Shown here: positions 22,214 through 36,730 of the stretch, piece by piece
How positions within the stretch are numbered: position 1 is the first letter of the stretch
Layout of the letters: each line of letters starts with the position of its first letter
NCBI GenBank assembly: GCA_910890315.1
Contig: CAJVGD010000034.1
Coordinates: forward strand, 1 to 52,929
Direction: 5' to 3'
Length of the DNA: 52,929 bases
Source: Serendipita indica DSM 11827
Lineage: Eukaryota > Basidiomycota > Agaricomycetes > Sebacinales > Serendipitaceae
Notes under the pieces: model-generated
Told to the model about the DNA's origin: nothing
Seen by the model: only the letters and a program-made list of their open reading frames with translations
Databases searched by the model: none
Position numbers and translations under genes: made by a program

Positions 22214-22453
22214 TCATGCCAACCACCATTCGAGCGCGTCGACGGCCTTTGCTGATGCATCCTCCTTTGCAAGCCCCTTGCTGGGTCCTTGACCAGTAAA
22301 GTCCGTTTCTTCATTATCAAATTTAATGACGATTCGATGCGTCCAAGTCGTGTCATACGGTGGTCCGGAAGAGGTAACATGATCGTTTACGCGTTGCACT
22401 CTCATTGGGTTCTGTTCAATGAGCATCTGCAGCCTTTCACGAGCGTTAGGCAT
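22214..22453 (-). CDS. Small stand-alone double-stranded RNA-binding-domain protein (copy 2)
   Basis: A 79-residue intronless frame consisting of one dsRNA-binding motif: helix ARERLQMLIEQNPMRVQRVN, strands around TWTHRIVIKFDNEETDFTG, and the second helix QGPSKGLAKEDASAKAVDAL, ending EWWLA. It aligns with copy 1 along its entire length, including the conserved aromatic C terminus (WAWF versus EWWL), so the two are paralogues. A minus-strand TATA element (TATAAAAAA, near 22538-22548) lies about 90 bp upstream. There is no catalytic domain. A free-standing dsRBD this short is unusual; a modulator of RNA silencing or antiviral response is one possibility, by inference only. Confidence 0.65.
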   Translation of the reverse strand: MPNARERLQMLIEQNPMRVQRVNDHVTSSGPPYDTTWTHRIVIKFDNEETDFTGQGPSKGLAKEDASAKAVDALEWWLA

Positions 22454-23228
22454 GATTGGTTGAACCGTAGAGGTCGATAGGTGCCCAATATGGCGACGCT
22501 CTGTGGAGGTGGCTTACCACATGCCTTTCCTACAAGGTTTTTTATACACGATAGGCTGGAATTGAAGAGAGGTGCATCAATTATGCTTAGTAGCAGCGAA
22601 AACGACCCAGCTGAGCCCAGCGACCTTTCACGGAAGTGCATCGACCAATCACAGGGGAAAATAGGAGACATAGCGCTTGGGATGAGCATCATGGTGTCAG
22701 TGTCAGTGTTATGATGACCTGTCGTTGACAGCTGACATGGAGGATCGTCGCGGTGGAGCGAAATGGTGGACTGGTAAAGCGTCATACGGGAGACGACTTG
22801 CCTCAAATTGGCTACTCCTGAGACATTTCAATTGGTATAGACGTCAATCAATGAGCGCCTAGGACCGATTCCACCCGCAAGAGAACGAAGACCCGCACGA
22901 GCGAGGCGGGCAGCTTAGCCCGGATAAGGAGTGTTACCGATGACGAGAAATGATACTGGGTTCACAATGCAAATGAGGCACCTCTAGACACCAACTGTCA
23001 ACAGCCTCGAGGCTGCGTTCATCAGGAGGAACTGTTGACAATACGTCGTTCGCCTTGACCATCCACGAGCTGCAGAAAATGTCCAGAATGAAGAGATAAT
23101 CAGTAAAATAATACACAAGACTACCCTGACATGAGTAAATGTGCGCGTGCGGGCGACCAGTTGCTAGTTTTCTTCGCGTCGAGGGCCGGCCATTCGGAGC
23201 GAGGTTGCAGATGGTGAATGAGGACGTT
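22454..23228. other. Intergenic
   Basis: It contains the TATA element of dsRNA-binding copy 2 (near 22540) and then about 700 bp in which I see no gene or repeat, up to the stop codon of the TLDc gene. Confidence 0.4.
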
Positions 23229-25517
23229 TCAACTTGCTACGAGGCCCCAAACTTCCAACCCGATAATCTCAAATTTGGCTGTCCGACCCTCTATACGCAT
23301 CTCCACCGCCGCCTCGTCTGTCTCCTCGGCGCAAAGGATATCGTTGTTGAACGTGATGCAGCGCGCGCTTGAGCCTTCCAATAAGCTGGAAGAGATGAAC
23401 AGTCCCGTCTTGCCGTCGTCTCTGCAAACACAGGCCGCATTCGGCGGGTTAGCAAGGAAAGAGGCCGCACGCAGCAGGTCGCACTCACCCTCCACCGATA
23501 GACATGAAAGTCGGGTCACAAAAGGCCACATAATCATTTCTAGCTGTCCACTGGTAAAAATCAACGATTGGAGATGGGTCCTCTGGCTTCTCGGCTGCTG
23601 GATCTGGAATGTGACTCTTTGTTCGCCAGAGAAACCTAGCATAACGCAGAACGTGTCAGATTGTACAGGTAGAGATGACAGAATGACCCACGAGTCTCCT
23701 CCTCCAAAGTGACCTTCCCCAGTGTGATTCAAGCGAATGCCTTCTGCGACCCATGCGCCGAAGACTCCATCGAGCGAGTCCCGAATGATTAGAAGGGCAC
23801 CCTTACGGCCGCCGCTGACCTGCGCTGGGAGTGAATGGAGAGGGTTGTACCAGTAGACGACATACCTTGTTCAAGGAACTAGCACTGACGCTTGATAGGT
23901 GGTAAAAGGTGTGAAGAGATATACCATGCTGATCTAGCGAGTAAAGTAGAGTCCAAGTTGTGCATAAACGGGAAAGTGCCGGCAGCCGTAGTCGCAGCTA
24001 GCGTTGGTCAGAGGCGCCCGGGATAAATAGGTACCAGGACATACTACATCACCTAGAGCGTGGGTAAGGACGCCTGCAGTTTCCTCTTTCCGACCGACGA
24101 GGTTCAGTATCCGGGGTAGTTTTAGAATCTGTGGACCCGCCTTTGCAGCAGCAATGGCAAATGGTCGCTCACTCTCCTCCCAATCTGCAGCGAATCCACC
24201 CGTATCCCAGCCACTTTCGCCTCCGTAGCCAGGAGCGCCAGAAGGTGGGAGGTATTTGGTCGACGCAAACGGCGTCTTGTGCTGGACAAAGTCATCTGGA
24301 ATCGCTTTTGCGGATGGTGGATTGCTCCCCGGAAAGTTGGAGTGAGGGATGGAAGAAAGACGAGCGACACTGGAGCTGGTCGGTAGGGCGAATATTGCGC
24401 GGGGGTCACCCGATTCCTCTAAGCCTTCGTCTGGTGCGTTTGGCACCTGAGTTAGGCCACCTGCTTGAACAGCCGGGACCACGTTGCTGGTTAAGAAGCT
24501 GGTTATTCGACGAGGAATGGTACCGGCAAAGTACGAGCCAACCCCGTTCGAGTCGGATGACGGTGTCGCTTGCTCTGGCGAGGCTACGTGACGGCGAGGC
24601 GTCTTCATTTTTGGCGGAGGGCCTTCTGTCGGTGTGGCGGGTGGACTTGGAGGACCCTCCTCTCGTTTGAGATGTTTCTCCTGTTCCTTTACCTGTTGTT
24701 GAGAACCACCTGTAGACTCCAAGTCGTCGAGCCATCCTAAAAAGTCGCCATTGGTCGATTCGCTCCGGGCGAATTCTCCCAAGATTCGAGATGCATTCTC
24801 TTCATGGCGTTGTTGTGCTGCGATAGTGAAATCATTGCGAATTGGTGTAGGCTTTAGCGGCGCGGTTTCGTTGAATGAGAGGGTCGACGCGGATGGGATG
24901 GTTGAAAGGGGAGTGGAAGAGGATAGAGGGTCCGACGAGGCGGGAACAGCGACAAAGGTCCCAAAGTCGTCTGATCCTGTGGATATAGTACGGCCATGGT
25001 TTGTCGGTCGTACAGTCGATGGAGGTTGGGAAGTATATGGCGACACCGTGGTCGCGTTCGGCTTGTTCGCATGAGATGGTAAGTGCGGTTGAAATAGAGG
25101 TGTTGTTGAGAAACGACGTGGTGGCTTTGGGCGGGATGGAGGATCATTCGGGTCATTTTGGCCAAGGAGATCGGCCAATGGGTCTGAGGATATCATAGGA
25201 GGAGGATTAGACGGAGTAGAAATGGCTAAAAGTGTTGGTCTTCGCTTTGATCGGTCAGCTTGCGCGGCTGGGCTTGACGCCACCGCCTGCGGAACCTGCG
25301 AGGGTTGGATGGAATGCGAGGCAGCACTCAAAGGATCAAATAGTTCATTTACACCGGGAGATATGTTTGTAGATGTCGTTGTCGTCGGTGGTGGCGAGTT
25401 TACTGCATGTTCGTCGAGTTGTTTGTCGAGCAAGGCCGGTGATGGTGATCTCCTCGGAGCCATTGGTGGTTGCAGAGTTTGAGACTCGTTGAAGCTGTCC
25501 AAGAATGGGTCGTACAT
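23229..25517 (-). CDS. TLDc-domain protein (OXR1-like) with a long disordered N terminus
   Basis: The first about 470 residues (from 25517) are Pro/Ser-rich and disordered, with adaptor-like motifs MYDPFLDSFN, ELFDPLSAAS, SSDPLADLLG and SDDFGTFV. The TLDc domain is spread over five exons: LNLVGRKEETAGVLTHALGDV; then LSRLCTTWTLLYSLDQHGIS and LHTFYHLSSVS (near 23890-23990); then GGRKGALLIIRDSLDGVFGA, WVAEGIRLNHTGEGHFGGGD (near 23710-23820); then FLWRTKSHIPDP; and DDGKTGLFISSSLLEGSSAR, with KFEIIGLEVWGLVAS at the end. Motif order, the GGG-D-S|FLW junction and the final LEVWG match the family. TLDc proteins act in oxidative-stress resistance and promote V-ATPase disassembly (established for yeast Oxr1). 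The DPF/DPL motifs suggest contact with clathrin adaptors, which is inference. Confidence 0.85.
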
Positions 25518-26519
25518 TGTCCGTGGTCAATGCGCGTGCGAGTCAAGGCGCAGTCGGCGCAAACAACCAGACCACTCAAGTTTATTTTCTCTGGAATCAA
25601 TCTGAATTCGATTACCAAAGTCTGAAGTATCGGATTCAGCTGTCCAACTTTTCGTCCAAGGCCATGGTATCGGCTTAAGCGAGACAATACGCACTATACG
25701 CCTTTTAGAATGTCCGAATAAGTTTAGAAGAAGCCCCTTGTTTACTTGGAACGTTGTTTTGCTTATTCCACGTTTACCGAGGTTGCTCTCTGCCGACATT
25801 GCTTATATTCTTGGGCTAGCTGATAATAAGATGGGCAAAATAGTCTCCCTCTGAGGCATCTCTGAGCTTATCGCGCATTGTGCGCTCGGCCCACGGCAAT
25901 GGTTAGGTCCAAGGCGTAAACGACGGTCGAACTTGATCTCCGCCCCGACAGCGGCGCACATCTTGGCCACCATGGCGTGATCGGAGGACGACGAAGCGGC
26001 ATAAAAGGGGACAAAACTTTTCAAAGAATGACGTTGGATCTGACACTGACGACGGGAGTGCGTTGATCCGCCAAGCGTCTTGCAAATGGGCGTACAAACA
26101 ACCGGTTTGAACACCCCCGAGAGAATATAGAAATCTACTATGCCGAGAAATCCTGCCGGACTCTTCACCGAGCTGGAATCTGATGACGATTGGAGGGGTT
26201 TTCAGCGCAAACCAAGTTTTTAAAAAAATTACGCACCTTCCGCGTCAACCAACGTGTGCAATACCAACGCCTAGACCTTTTTCCAATCTGGCTCGAATCG
26301 GCAATTCATTTTACAAAGCAGATATGATACAACTTCTTCGTCAGGATGGTAAGGAATGGGGTCTGTTTGGAGCCCTTGTTCTTGGATGCGGTCAGCGAGA
26401 ATACCAATGTCGTCGACGATGACGGAGGATCCCAGGTGAGCAGATTTGTCTTATAACCTCATGAACGCTGCAACCTCGACCTGACATTCGCTCCCCCAGT
26501 TTCGACCTTTTGTGCAACC
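25518..26519. other. Intergenic with one doubtful minus-strand ORF (25803-26168)
   Basis: The 1-kb gap separates the divergent TLDc and membrane-protein genes. It includes a 121-codon minus-strand frame (25803-26168) containing a Cys-rich, non-repetitive sequence (CTPICKTLGGSTHSRRQ, MVAKMCAAVGAEIKFDRRL). It has no recognised domain, no clear signal peptide and no paralogue in the window, so I do not call it a gene. Confidence 0.35.
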
Positions 26520-27175
26520 ATGAGCGCCCCTGTTTCCCAAGGCGATGGCACGGCCGCTCGACGCAATGATATGACCAGGTACTCCGACATTACGGGGCCC
26601 ATTTATGGAGCATGGGTAGCCACCATGAGTCTCATCACCCTCGGCCTCAGTGCTGCCCTCTTTGCGCGCTTCCGCCCAGGCGCACGACTATTCTTTGGCC
26701 CTCTCCGCAATGTCTATCTCTATGACATGCTCGTCTCCCTCGCTGCGCTAATCTTTAGCCTGTGGTTGTGCATGTGAGCATTCTCCGGCTCGATGTTTTC
26801 TCTTGGTTAACCTATGGCTAGCCCGAGGATTTCCAGACGAGCGAAGCTCATCATCCTCACTATTATGACACTTCTCTTCCTCGCAGCATTTGGTTGGACG
26901 GAGTATGTTTCCTCACGCTACTCTCTGCCCTCAGCTCATGTATTCTCAGACATCAACATTACTACAATGCCTGGCGATTCCGCTGGTACTCAACTTCGAC
27001 GGCCCTCGTCGTCTTCCTCGGTCTAATCGCCTTCCCATTGCTCCTCTTCTGGCTTATCGACATGACTCTCTATCTCTGGAGGCACCGACACCACGACGAC
27101 AGAGACCTCGAACGCTCAAAGTATCCGCCACCAATGACAAAGGAAGGTCCTCCACCGACGACGGCTGCCATCTAA
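26520..27175 (+). CDS. Four-helix integral membrane protein of unknown function
   Basis: Three exons join in phase (26520-26773, 26822-26902, 26950-27175, coordinates approximate). Four membrane helices are visible: WVATMSLITLGLSAALFARF, NVYLYDMLVSLAALIFSLWL, KLIILTIMTLLFLAAFGWTE and STALVVFLGLIAFPLLLFWL. The short N terminus is polar; the C-terminal tail is His/Arg-rich then Pro-rich (YLWRHRHHDDRDLERS, PPPMTKEGPPPTTAAI) and probably cytoplasmic. It resembles small fungal tetra-spanning proteins in layout but lacks the tetraspanin CCG motif, so I leave it unnamed. Confidence 0.65.
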
Positions 27176-28159
27176 TAGAAGCAAAGGAGCAGACGTGGTT
27201 CGAGTATAGTAGAACATGTAATAGTAACCAAAGTGTAGCTTTCCTCGCGCAGACGAACGAGTACACGATGAATCCAACGAGGATTGTTCGGACTCATGAG
27301 TCTTGGTAACCAAGCACATGGACGACATGGGGGTTTGTTACTTGAAGTAACTTTATTTATTTCGGGCTCAAGCTGCTGACGCGGAATCAACTCGCGTGAG
27401 ATCTATAATCTCAAACACCGCAAACAGGGAAGATGGCACTCCTTCAATGATTTGATAACTCGCAAAATGACGTAGAATGCACTTAGAATCAGGAATAAAA
27501 ACGGCAGGTTTAGTGGAGCTATCGCTCGATGAGAAATGATAATACCAATGTCCGACATATCAGATCTGGATCGATGAAGTATTATTCGCCCACTCAACTT
27601 GACCAGCCACCACCCGGGCGGCCTCGTCTCTCGGCTTGGAGATGCGCATCTTTTATGTGGATTCCACCTCTGGATACCCGGCCGTCGATCTCTGCCATCC
27701 GATATGCAAGCTCAGATGCGATCTGATGTGCGTCATCACTTATTCAAAACCCGGTTCGTGGACATGTGTGCATCTGCCAGGGTACGACCCTTATGGGTAG
27801 CTGCCAATCTTAATCCGCCCACACAAAAAGCACCTCAGCCGCTACAATTCGCAAGCGTTCTAATAGTCATAAAAGGCAGTAATACTACGCCGTAGCAGCG
27901 GGGGGAAGCCGCTCACGGGTCTCCAGGTAATTTTACCGACTGATCGCTGAATGCATTATCCTCATATTGTATCAAGATTCATGAATGCGGCCTCGAGATT
28001 GAGAGAAACGAGGAAAGCACGAGGCGATCGTATACAGACCGCGATTACGATGGGATAGGCAGTTGATTACGGATATGGGATGCTACTGTGTTTTATAAAG
28101 TGACACGGTGTCCCGCGCAATCGTCATAATCCAACGCCCTCACCCCCGACGCGATTACG
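27176..28159. other. Intergenic; promoter of the first I66 inhibitor at its end
   Basis: I see no gene between the membrane protein and the inhibitor. A TATA box (TATAAAG, 28094-28100) lies 60 bp before the ATG at 28160; the second inhibitor has the same element at the same distance. Confidence 0.45.
28094..28100 (+). promoter_or_regulatory. TATA box of I66 inhibitor copy 1
   Basis: TATAAAG 60 bp upstream of the ATG at 28160; the paralogue at 33001 has the same element at the same distance (32935-32942). Confidence 0.55.
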
Positions 28160-28787
28160 ATGGCTCTCGTCCCAATCATCAACTCTGGAAAATATAGGAT
28201 CAAAAACGTCAAGTATGGTCCTATCCGTGACGATGAGGGTGCCCTCGGAGCCAAGGGTAACTCGAAGTCGGAGGAGCTTGTTGTACGTTTACCTCTGCCC
28301 GGAAAGGTCCAGATGACTCACAAGCATTCTCAGTGGAATGTTTCCCTAAACTCGGACAAGTCCTATACTCTCACACCAGTGGATCCAGCAATCTCAGCAG
28401 GTCCTGGAGGCGCCATCAGCGAGGTGTCCAAACGATTTTACGTCAGTATTGAAGACGCCGCTGTCTCAAGCAAATGGCACCTCCAGCCAGTACTCATCGG
28501 CTCTGACACTCGTATCCTCTACGCGTACGTGGTCTTGGTCATCCTTCCTCTCAGATCCTCAACCTGCTTTCTAGTATCTATGAGCCCGACATGAAAGGTC
28601 ACTGGGAGCTCAGTAGCTCGGATAAGAAAGAGCCGGTAAATGAGTTTTCTGTATATCTGATGATTTTATTCACCGTTACTAGGTAAAACTCAACAGGGAC
28701 CCGACAGACGATGAAAATCAGCCGGTTCCATCGCATTTTACTCCAGAGGCCCTCTGGATATTCGAGCATGTGATTGGCGACGAGTAG
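28160..28787 (+). CDS. Serine protease inhibitor, I66 (cospin/mycospin) family, copy 1
   Basis: The family comprises small cytosolic beta-trefoil inhibitors of trypsin-like proteases in mushrooms, implicated in defence against fungivores (established for cospin). Four short exons: MALVPIINSGKYRIKNVKYG to SEELV, then WNVSLNSDKSYTLTPVDPAI to SDTRILYA, then SIYEPDMKGHWELSSSDKKE, then VKLNRDPTDDENQPVPSHFT to the stop at 28787. There is no signal peptide, as in the family. Copy 2 (33001-33627) has the same exon borders and about the same length. The gene is intact, about 145 residues. Assignment rests on the N-terminal [LI]x[NS]GKYxIxN pattern and overall match to basidiomycete inhibitors as I remember them. 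Confidence 0.78.
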
Positions 28788-29400
28788 ATATGCATAGAGG
28801 CCGTTCCTTAGGGATGATCCTTAATCACGTTAAGAAGTAAGAAGGACCACTTGAGTTCCCCAAACCCGAGCGGCAATCCGCTATACATCATCGCCCCGAT
28901 TCATATTCGATAAGGGAAGGATGGTTGAGCAACGATCCAGATTATCATTGACAAAGTGCTTATCGGGTAACAGAACGACCTTTGTGAAAGTATCGATACT
29001 CTTCTTGTACATGGCTTTCATCCCTGGCTTGATTCGACCTGAGGAGTACGCGCTCACTCGATGACCTGTCGAAAAATCCATCGAGTTTCGACAAAGGAGC
29101 ATAGTGATGGTCGAATACGTGGCACATTTGGGTGAACCTAAAGTTCATAAAGCTCTCAGAAAGTGGAAACATATCCTATAGTCTAACAAACTTTGATTGA
29201 TCGTATCTCTTTACACTTTGAGAAACTGGGCGAGTGGAAACAGATTTACGGAGTACCACGGCGCCTTCAGAGACACTGAGAGTACCAAGGATTCGAATAC
29301 TTGCAAGTCGTTCCACTCTGGCAGCACGTCGGCCCATTCCATCCCTGACCGCCACATTGTCCCCAGATGGCAGAGCACTAGATTCAACGGTCAGCATATT
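28788..29400. other. Intergenic between inhibitor copy 1 and the xylanase
   Basis: The 3' flanks of two convergent genes. No further gene or repeat is visible. Confidence 0.4.
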
Positions 29401-33000
<3,600 letters not shown>

Positions 33001-33627
33001 ATGGCTCTTATCCCAATCGTCAACTCTGGCAAGTACAGGATCAGAAACGTCAAGTTTGGTGCTATTCGTGACGACGAAGGCGCTTTGGGAGCCAAGGGAA
33101 ACTCCAAGTCTGAGGAACTCGTTGTATGTTTCTTACCACACCTAGATCTGCTTACTCTCTAACGCCATTCTAGTGGCAGATCACTCTGAACTCCGACAAC
33201 TCGCACACTCTGCAGGCCATTGAAGCGACTGCCCCTGCCGTCGTTGGAGGCCCTGTCACCGAAGTCTCCAAGCGCTTTTACATCAGTGTCGAGAATAAAT
33301 CCGCTCAACCAGTTGGTTGGTTCCTCCAGCCAGTGTTTATCGGATCAGATCCTCGTATCCTCTACGCGTATGGTATACTCTTTACGATCATCATGCATTA
33401 CTCATTCTTCCTTAGCATCTACGAACCCGGAAGAAAGGGCCACTGGGAACTTTGCAGCTCGGACAAGAAGGAACCTGTACGCCATTCACTTCTGCATTAA
33501 CATCATAACTCATTCCCGCACAGGTGAAACTTAACAGGGAACCCGCTGATGATGAGAATAAACCTGTTCCAACACACTTCACCCCGGAAGCCCTCTGGGT
33601 CTTTGAGCATGTGAAAGGTGACGAGTA
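33001..33627 (+). CDS. Serine protease inhibitor, I66 (cospin/mycospin) family, copy 2
   Basis: A paralogue of the inhibitor at 28160-28787 with the same four-exon layout: MALIPIVNSGKYRIRNVKFG to SEELV, WQITLNSDNSHTLQAIEATA to SDPRILYA, SIYEPGRKGHWELCSSDKKE, and VKLNREPADDENKPVPTHFT to the stop. The second exon carries two extra residues relative to copy 1, and the divergent loop (ENKSAQPVGWFLQ versus EDAAVSSKWHLQ) is the type of surface position that could alter target specificity; this is inference. There is no signal peptide. A TATA element lies about 60 bp upstream. Confidence 0.78.
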
Positions 33628-34013
33628 GACTTGAATAATAGTCAACTTTACTTTTTCATTATGTCAAAATTGACAAGGAATCGACGGTTCCATAAGAAGT
33701 GTGGATTGTGCTTCAGTGTCACCCATATACTGCCAACTACACCCAAGGCGTAGATATAGGGCGGCGTAGCACTGAAGCCACAGTGACCGGTCGACTTGAC
33801 CAGAACTGGTTGTTGCAACCGGGCACCCTGGTCAAGCCAACCGGCCCGATTCAATTTTTGCTCGACCTCAGTGAAGTTGACCAGGGCAGGTCAATGTTCA
33901 TTGGCTGGTCCCGGTCATTTTGACCAGCCTTGTTCTGGCTCAGCACAAACAGTTAAGTTTGGGTAGCAAATGCAGACTAGAAGGTATTTCGCTGCTAAAT
34001 AACAAATAAAAGC
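33628..34013. repeat. Subterminal repeat region, probably the end of the Tnp2 element
   Basis: Between 33788 and 33927 the motif TTGACCAG or its complement CTGGTCAA/CTGGTC occurs at least five times in both orientations (33796, 33828, 33876, 33905, 33920). Short TGACCAG-type repeats close to an end are characteristic of CACTA/EnSpm-like DNA transposons. CTTCAGTG (33711) and CACTGAAG (33771) form a small inverted repeat at its edge. The true element end is not established. Confidence 0.45.
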
Positions 34014-35840
34014 ATGATTCTAATCACCATCAGAGTCAGGTTCATCCTCGTCAAAGAACATCGTCCGCTCACATCCATAACTTGTGTCAACTATACCCCA
34101 TTCCTTGCCACACCAAACTCTCACAACACTGCAATGGATCGTCTCCATGTTTACCGCTTGGGTGATGTCCATTTTCTTGTAAAAAACAGGTTCTTGAGCA
34201 GCGTCACCAACGGTATTCTTGCAAAAGCGAACAAACCCCAATATAGCAGTATGCTCCTTGCGGTTACCAATGCTATTCTACTTCTTGAGGGTCACCTTGA
34301 CGATGTAGAGGAGCTGGCCATAGAAGACTTGATGAAACGGCACGTCAGGTGCGTCGATATCGGATGCGTTCTCGTCCGGATATAATTCGAGCTAGATGAT
34401 GCATTTTAGTATGATTTATATAAGATAGTCGTGCTTACCCGAACAAATGATGAGTCACGACTCGAATCCTCCAAGACGCTCTCCATGCCATATACAGATC
34501 GCGTCATAGCCTGCTCTCCCTTCACCCAAAACTTCCCCCACCTCTTCACACGCTTCTTGAGTTAGCGAATCGCAATCATCCGCATCTGCTCCGTGTATCG
34601 GAGGGTGTTGGCCAGCTGAGAGAATGGGAATCGTCGACTGGTGACGCTACGTGCAACCAGTCCCATGATGCGCTCGGTCACGAATTCCCAGACGCGTGCC
34701 AACGGTCCGCAAGCGCGTGTGTCGCCGGCCATGTGGATGAGGTGGTGTATGATGAGTGGACATGCCGATAGACGGCTGTACTTGTAGCGATAATATAGTA
34801 TAGATATATCAGTAGCTGCTAAGAATCGAAATAAAGACATACCGTTCATATTCCGCATGCCATTGCCTTGTCCATACGTCCAGCTCGTCCACGTCGGCCT
34901 CGGTAAGCTCACGAGACGTCACCCGCTTGATTATTTTACTGAAAATCGGGTGACGGTTGTAGTTTTCGGTCGGTAGATGGCCTTTAAGGACGCAAGGCGC
35001 GACCCAGGTGAGCCAAAAGAGCCACGATTCGGCGGTGAACTTGTGCGACGCCGTCCAGACATCAGGCATAGCCCTAAAATACTTTACGGCGTCGTTTGGG
35101 CGAGTTTTGCCGTAACCTGACCAATCTTGATCCAACTCTCCGGCGATATGATGTACTTATCATGTCGATTATCAAGTGTTTTGAACGTTCCCTTCTAGTG
35201 TGATTCCATCGTGAGTGCCGCATTGCTGAGTTCGTGAATGAGGCCATTGGGAAAGGAGCGCGGGACGTCAATGGAAGGGAGGAGCCCAAGGATCGGGATA
35301 AAGGCAAGTCCGTGTTGGTTCTTGACCTCCTCCTCCCATCCTTGTCGTTTGAATACGTCAGCATTTGCCAGACCGACTCCCAGTGAGCCTTGGTCTTTGG
35401 TCGGGCGAGCAGACGGTCGGTGCGCGAGGTGTTGTCATTTGGCCTCCGGTGAGGGAGATAATAGGTCGAATACTTGACCTTCTTGTTTTGTATTGCAGTG
35501 ATGGCACACTTGATGCAAGGATGAATCGCGCCGGGCGACTTGCCGCCATGTAGTTTGCAGCCACCGAGGATATCGTGATGGGAGCAGATGGGATACATGC
35601 GGAGCATGCAGACAGCACATCGTAGCGAGTGATAGGTGAGGATACCAATCGCTCCAATGCGACACTTGTCGAAAAACGGCTCGAGGAACGAGTTCGTATT
35701 CTTCGGTTGCCTCGGACCGTGTATAACACCAAGGGAGAACACAAACTCGCCTCGTACTAGTGGCTAAGTCTATTTAGTGAGCGCTAAGAGTCAAAGGGTA
35801 AACCTTCAACAGTTCTCGCAGTTCCTTTCTCTGCATTGTA
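34014..35840 (-). mobile_element. Degenerate Tnp2-type (CACTA/EnSpm-like) DNA transposon
   Basis: Minus-strand pieces in the expected order of a fungal Tnp2 transposase: SLGVIHGPRQPKNTNSFLEP (near 35690-35740), a Cys/His-bearing CKLHGGKSPGAIHPCIKC (near 35520-35570), STYYLPHRRPND, LPSIDVPRSFPNGLIHELSN (near 35230-35280), DVWTASHKFTAESWLFWLTW (near 35010-35060), CPLIIHHLIHMAGDTRACGP and WEFVTERIMGLVARSVTSRR (near 34640-34770), then APDVPFHQVFYGQLLYIVKV (near 34280-34350) and VNMETIHCSVVRVWCGKEWG (near 34080-34140). The pieces lie in different frames with stops between them, so the transposase is inactive. The subterminal repeats at 33788-33927 probably mark one end; the other end is not found. 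Confidence 0.7.
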
Positions 35841-36021
35841 AACGCCATGGTGAGTCAGCCCTGTTGATGTGATTGAGATGCACGTTTAGGTCGGTGTTGA
35901 ACGCACATAAGGGCCAGTCCATGACTGGTCGAGATGAGATAATGAAATTCATAGTATAATCGAATCATTCTAAAGCTTGATCAATATCAGCGATAAGTTT
36001 GAGCGACGGACGTACCAAATT

Positions 36022-36730
36022 CTACAAACTAAAGCACCCCCCGCGCTTTTTCTTGCTAGGCTTCAAGAGCGCCGCTCGCAGCGCATGCTCAAACACTTCC
36101 GTCACTCCCTCGCCCGTCTTGGCGGAACACTCCAAGTACATCGTCGCGCCCACCCTATCCGCGACCGTCTGCCCCTGTTCAGGTGTAACTGGTTCAAGCT
36201 TATAGCGCTGCAACGTTTCCAGCGTCCGAGAATCACCACGCAAGTCCTTTTTACATCCAATGATCAAATAAGGAACCTTGGGTTCGGAGCAGAAATGAAG
36301 GACCTCAGGGACCCATTTCTCTTCGACGTTGTCAAGTGAGTCGGGTGAGCCGATGGAGAAGCAGATGAGGACTACGTGCGAATACGGGTAAGATAGTGGT
36401 CGTAGATGGTCATAGTCCTCTGAGCCTGCTGTGTCCCAGATATCGAGTTCGAGGCGCCTGCCGTCGACTTCGATGTCAGCGATATAGCTTTCGAACCTCG
36501 TCGGGACAAAATGCTGTAGAAATTTTGGTAATCCTATAAGCCTTTGCGAAATAATGTTTGCGGAGCGGACGGACCTCTGGAAAGACGCCTTGGTGATGGA
36601 CAATGACTAAAGACGTCTTGCCTGTCGTAAAAACAGTCATTTAAGTCATCTGTACATATACGAAGGCGAAGGGTAACATACCACAGGCGCCGTCCCCTAC
36701 GACAACAAGCTTTCTTCGCAGGTCGGTCAT
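36022..36730 (-). CDS. Divergent Rho GTPase lacking the catalytic switch II glutamine
   Basis: Three exons in phase from the start at 36730. [21 protein letters not shown] is the intact P-loop; [29 protein letters not shown] covers switch I with the invariant threonine, but the residue after it (Val in RhoA, position 38) is Arg. Switch II reads [17 protein letters not shown]: the catalytic glutamine (RhoA Gln63) is serine. [18 protein letters not shown] and the C-terminal basic KKKR with CAAX box CFSL are intact. Intron positions are the same as in the Rho gene at 5793-6512. Loss of the glutamine is expected to lower GTP hydrolysis, as in mammalian Rnd proteins, so the protein may be mostly GTP-bound. 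No frame damage is seen. Confidence 0.85.

Noticed and set aside
22402-22806. 134-codon minus-strand frame upstream of dsRNA-binding copy 2
   Set aside because: Overlaps the promoter and start of that gene in another frame; no protein-like features.
24131-24670. 179-codon plus-strand frame
   Set aside because: Antisense of the disordered N terminus of the TLDc gene.
25803-26168. 121-codon minus-strand gene
   Set aside because: No recognised domain, splice pattern, signal peptide or paralogue; kept only as a note in the intergenic entry.
33711-33779. CTTCAGTG/CACTGAAG as true transposon terminal repeats
   Set aside because: Only 8 bp and on the same side of the element; more likely a small hairpin at the edge of the subterminal repeat region.
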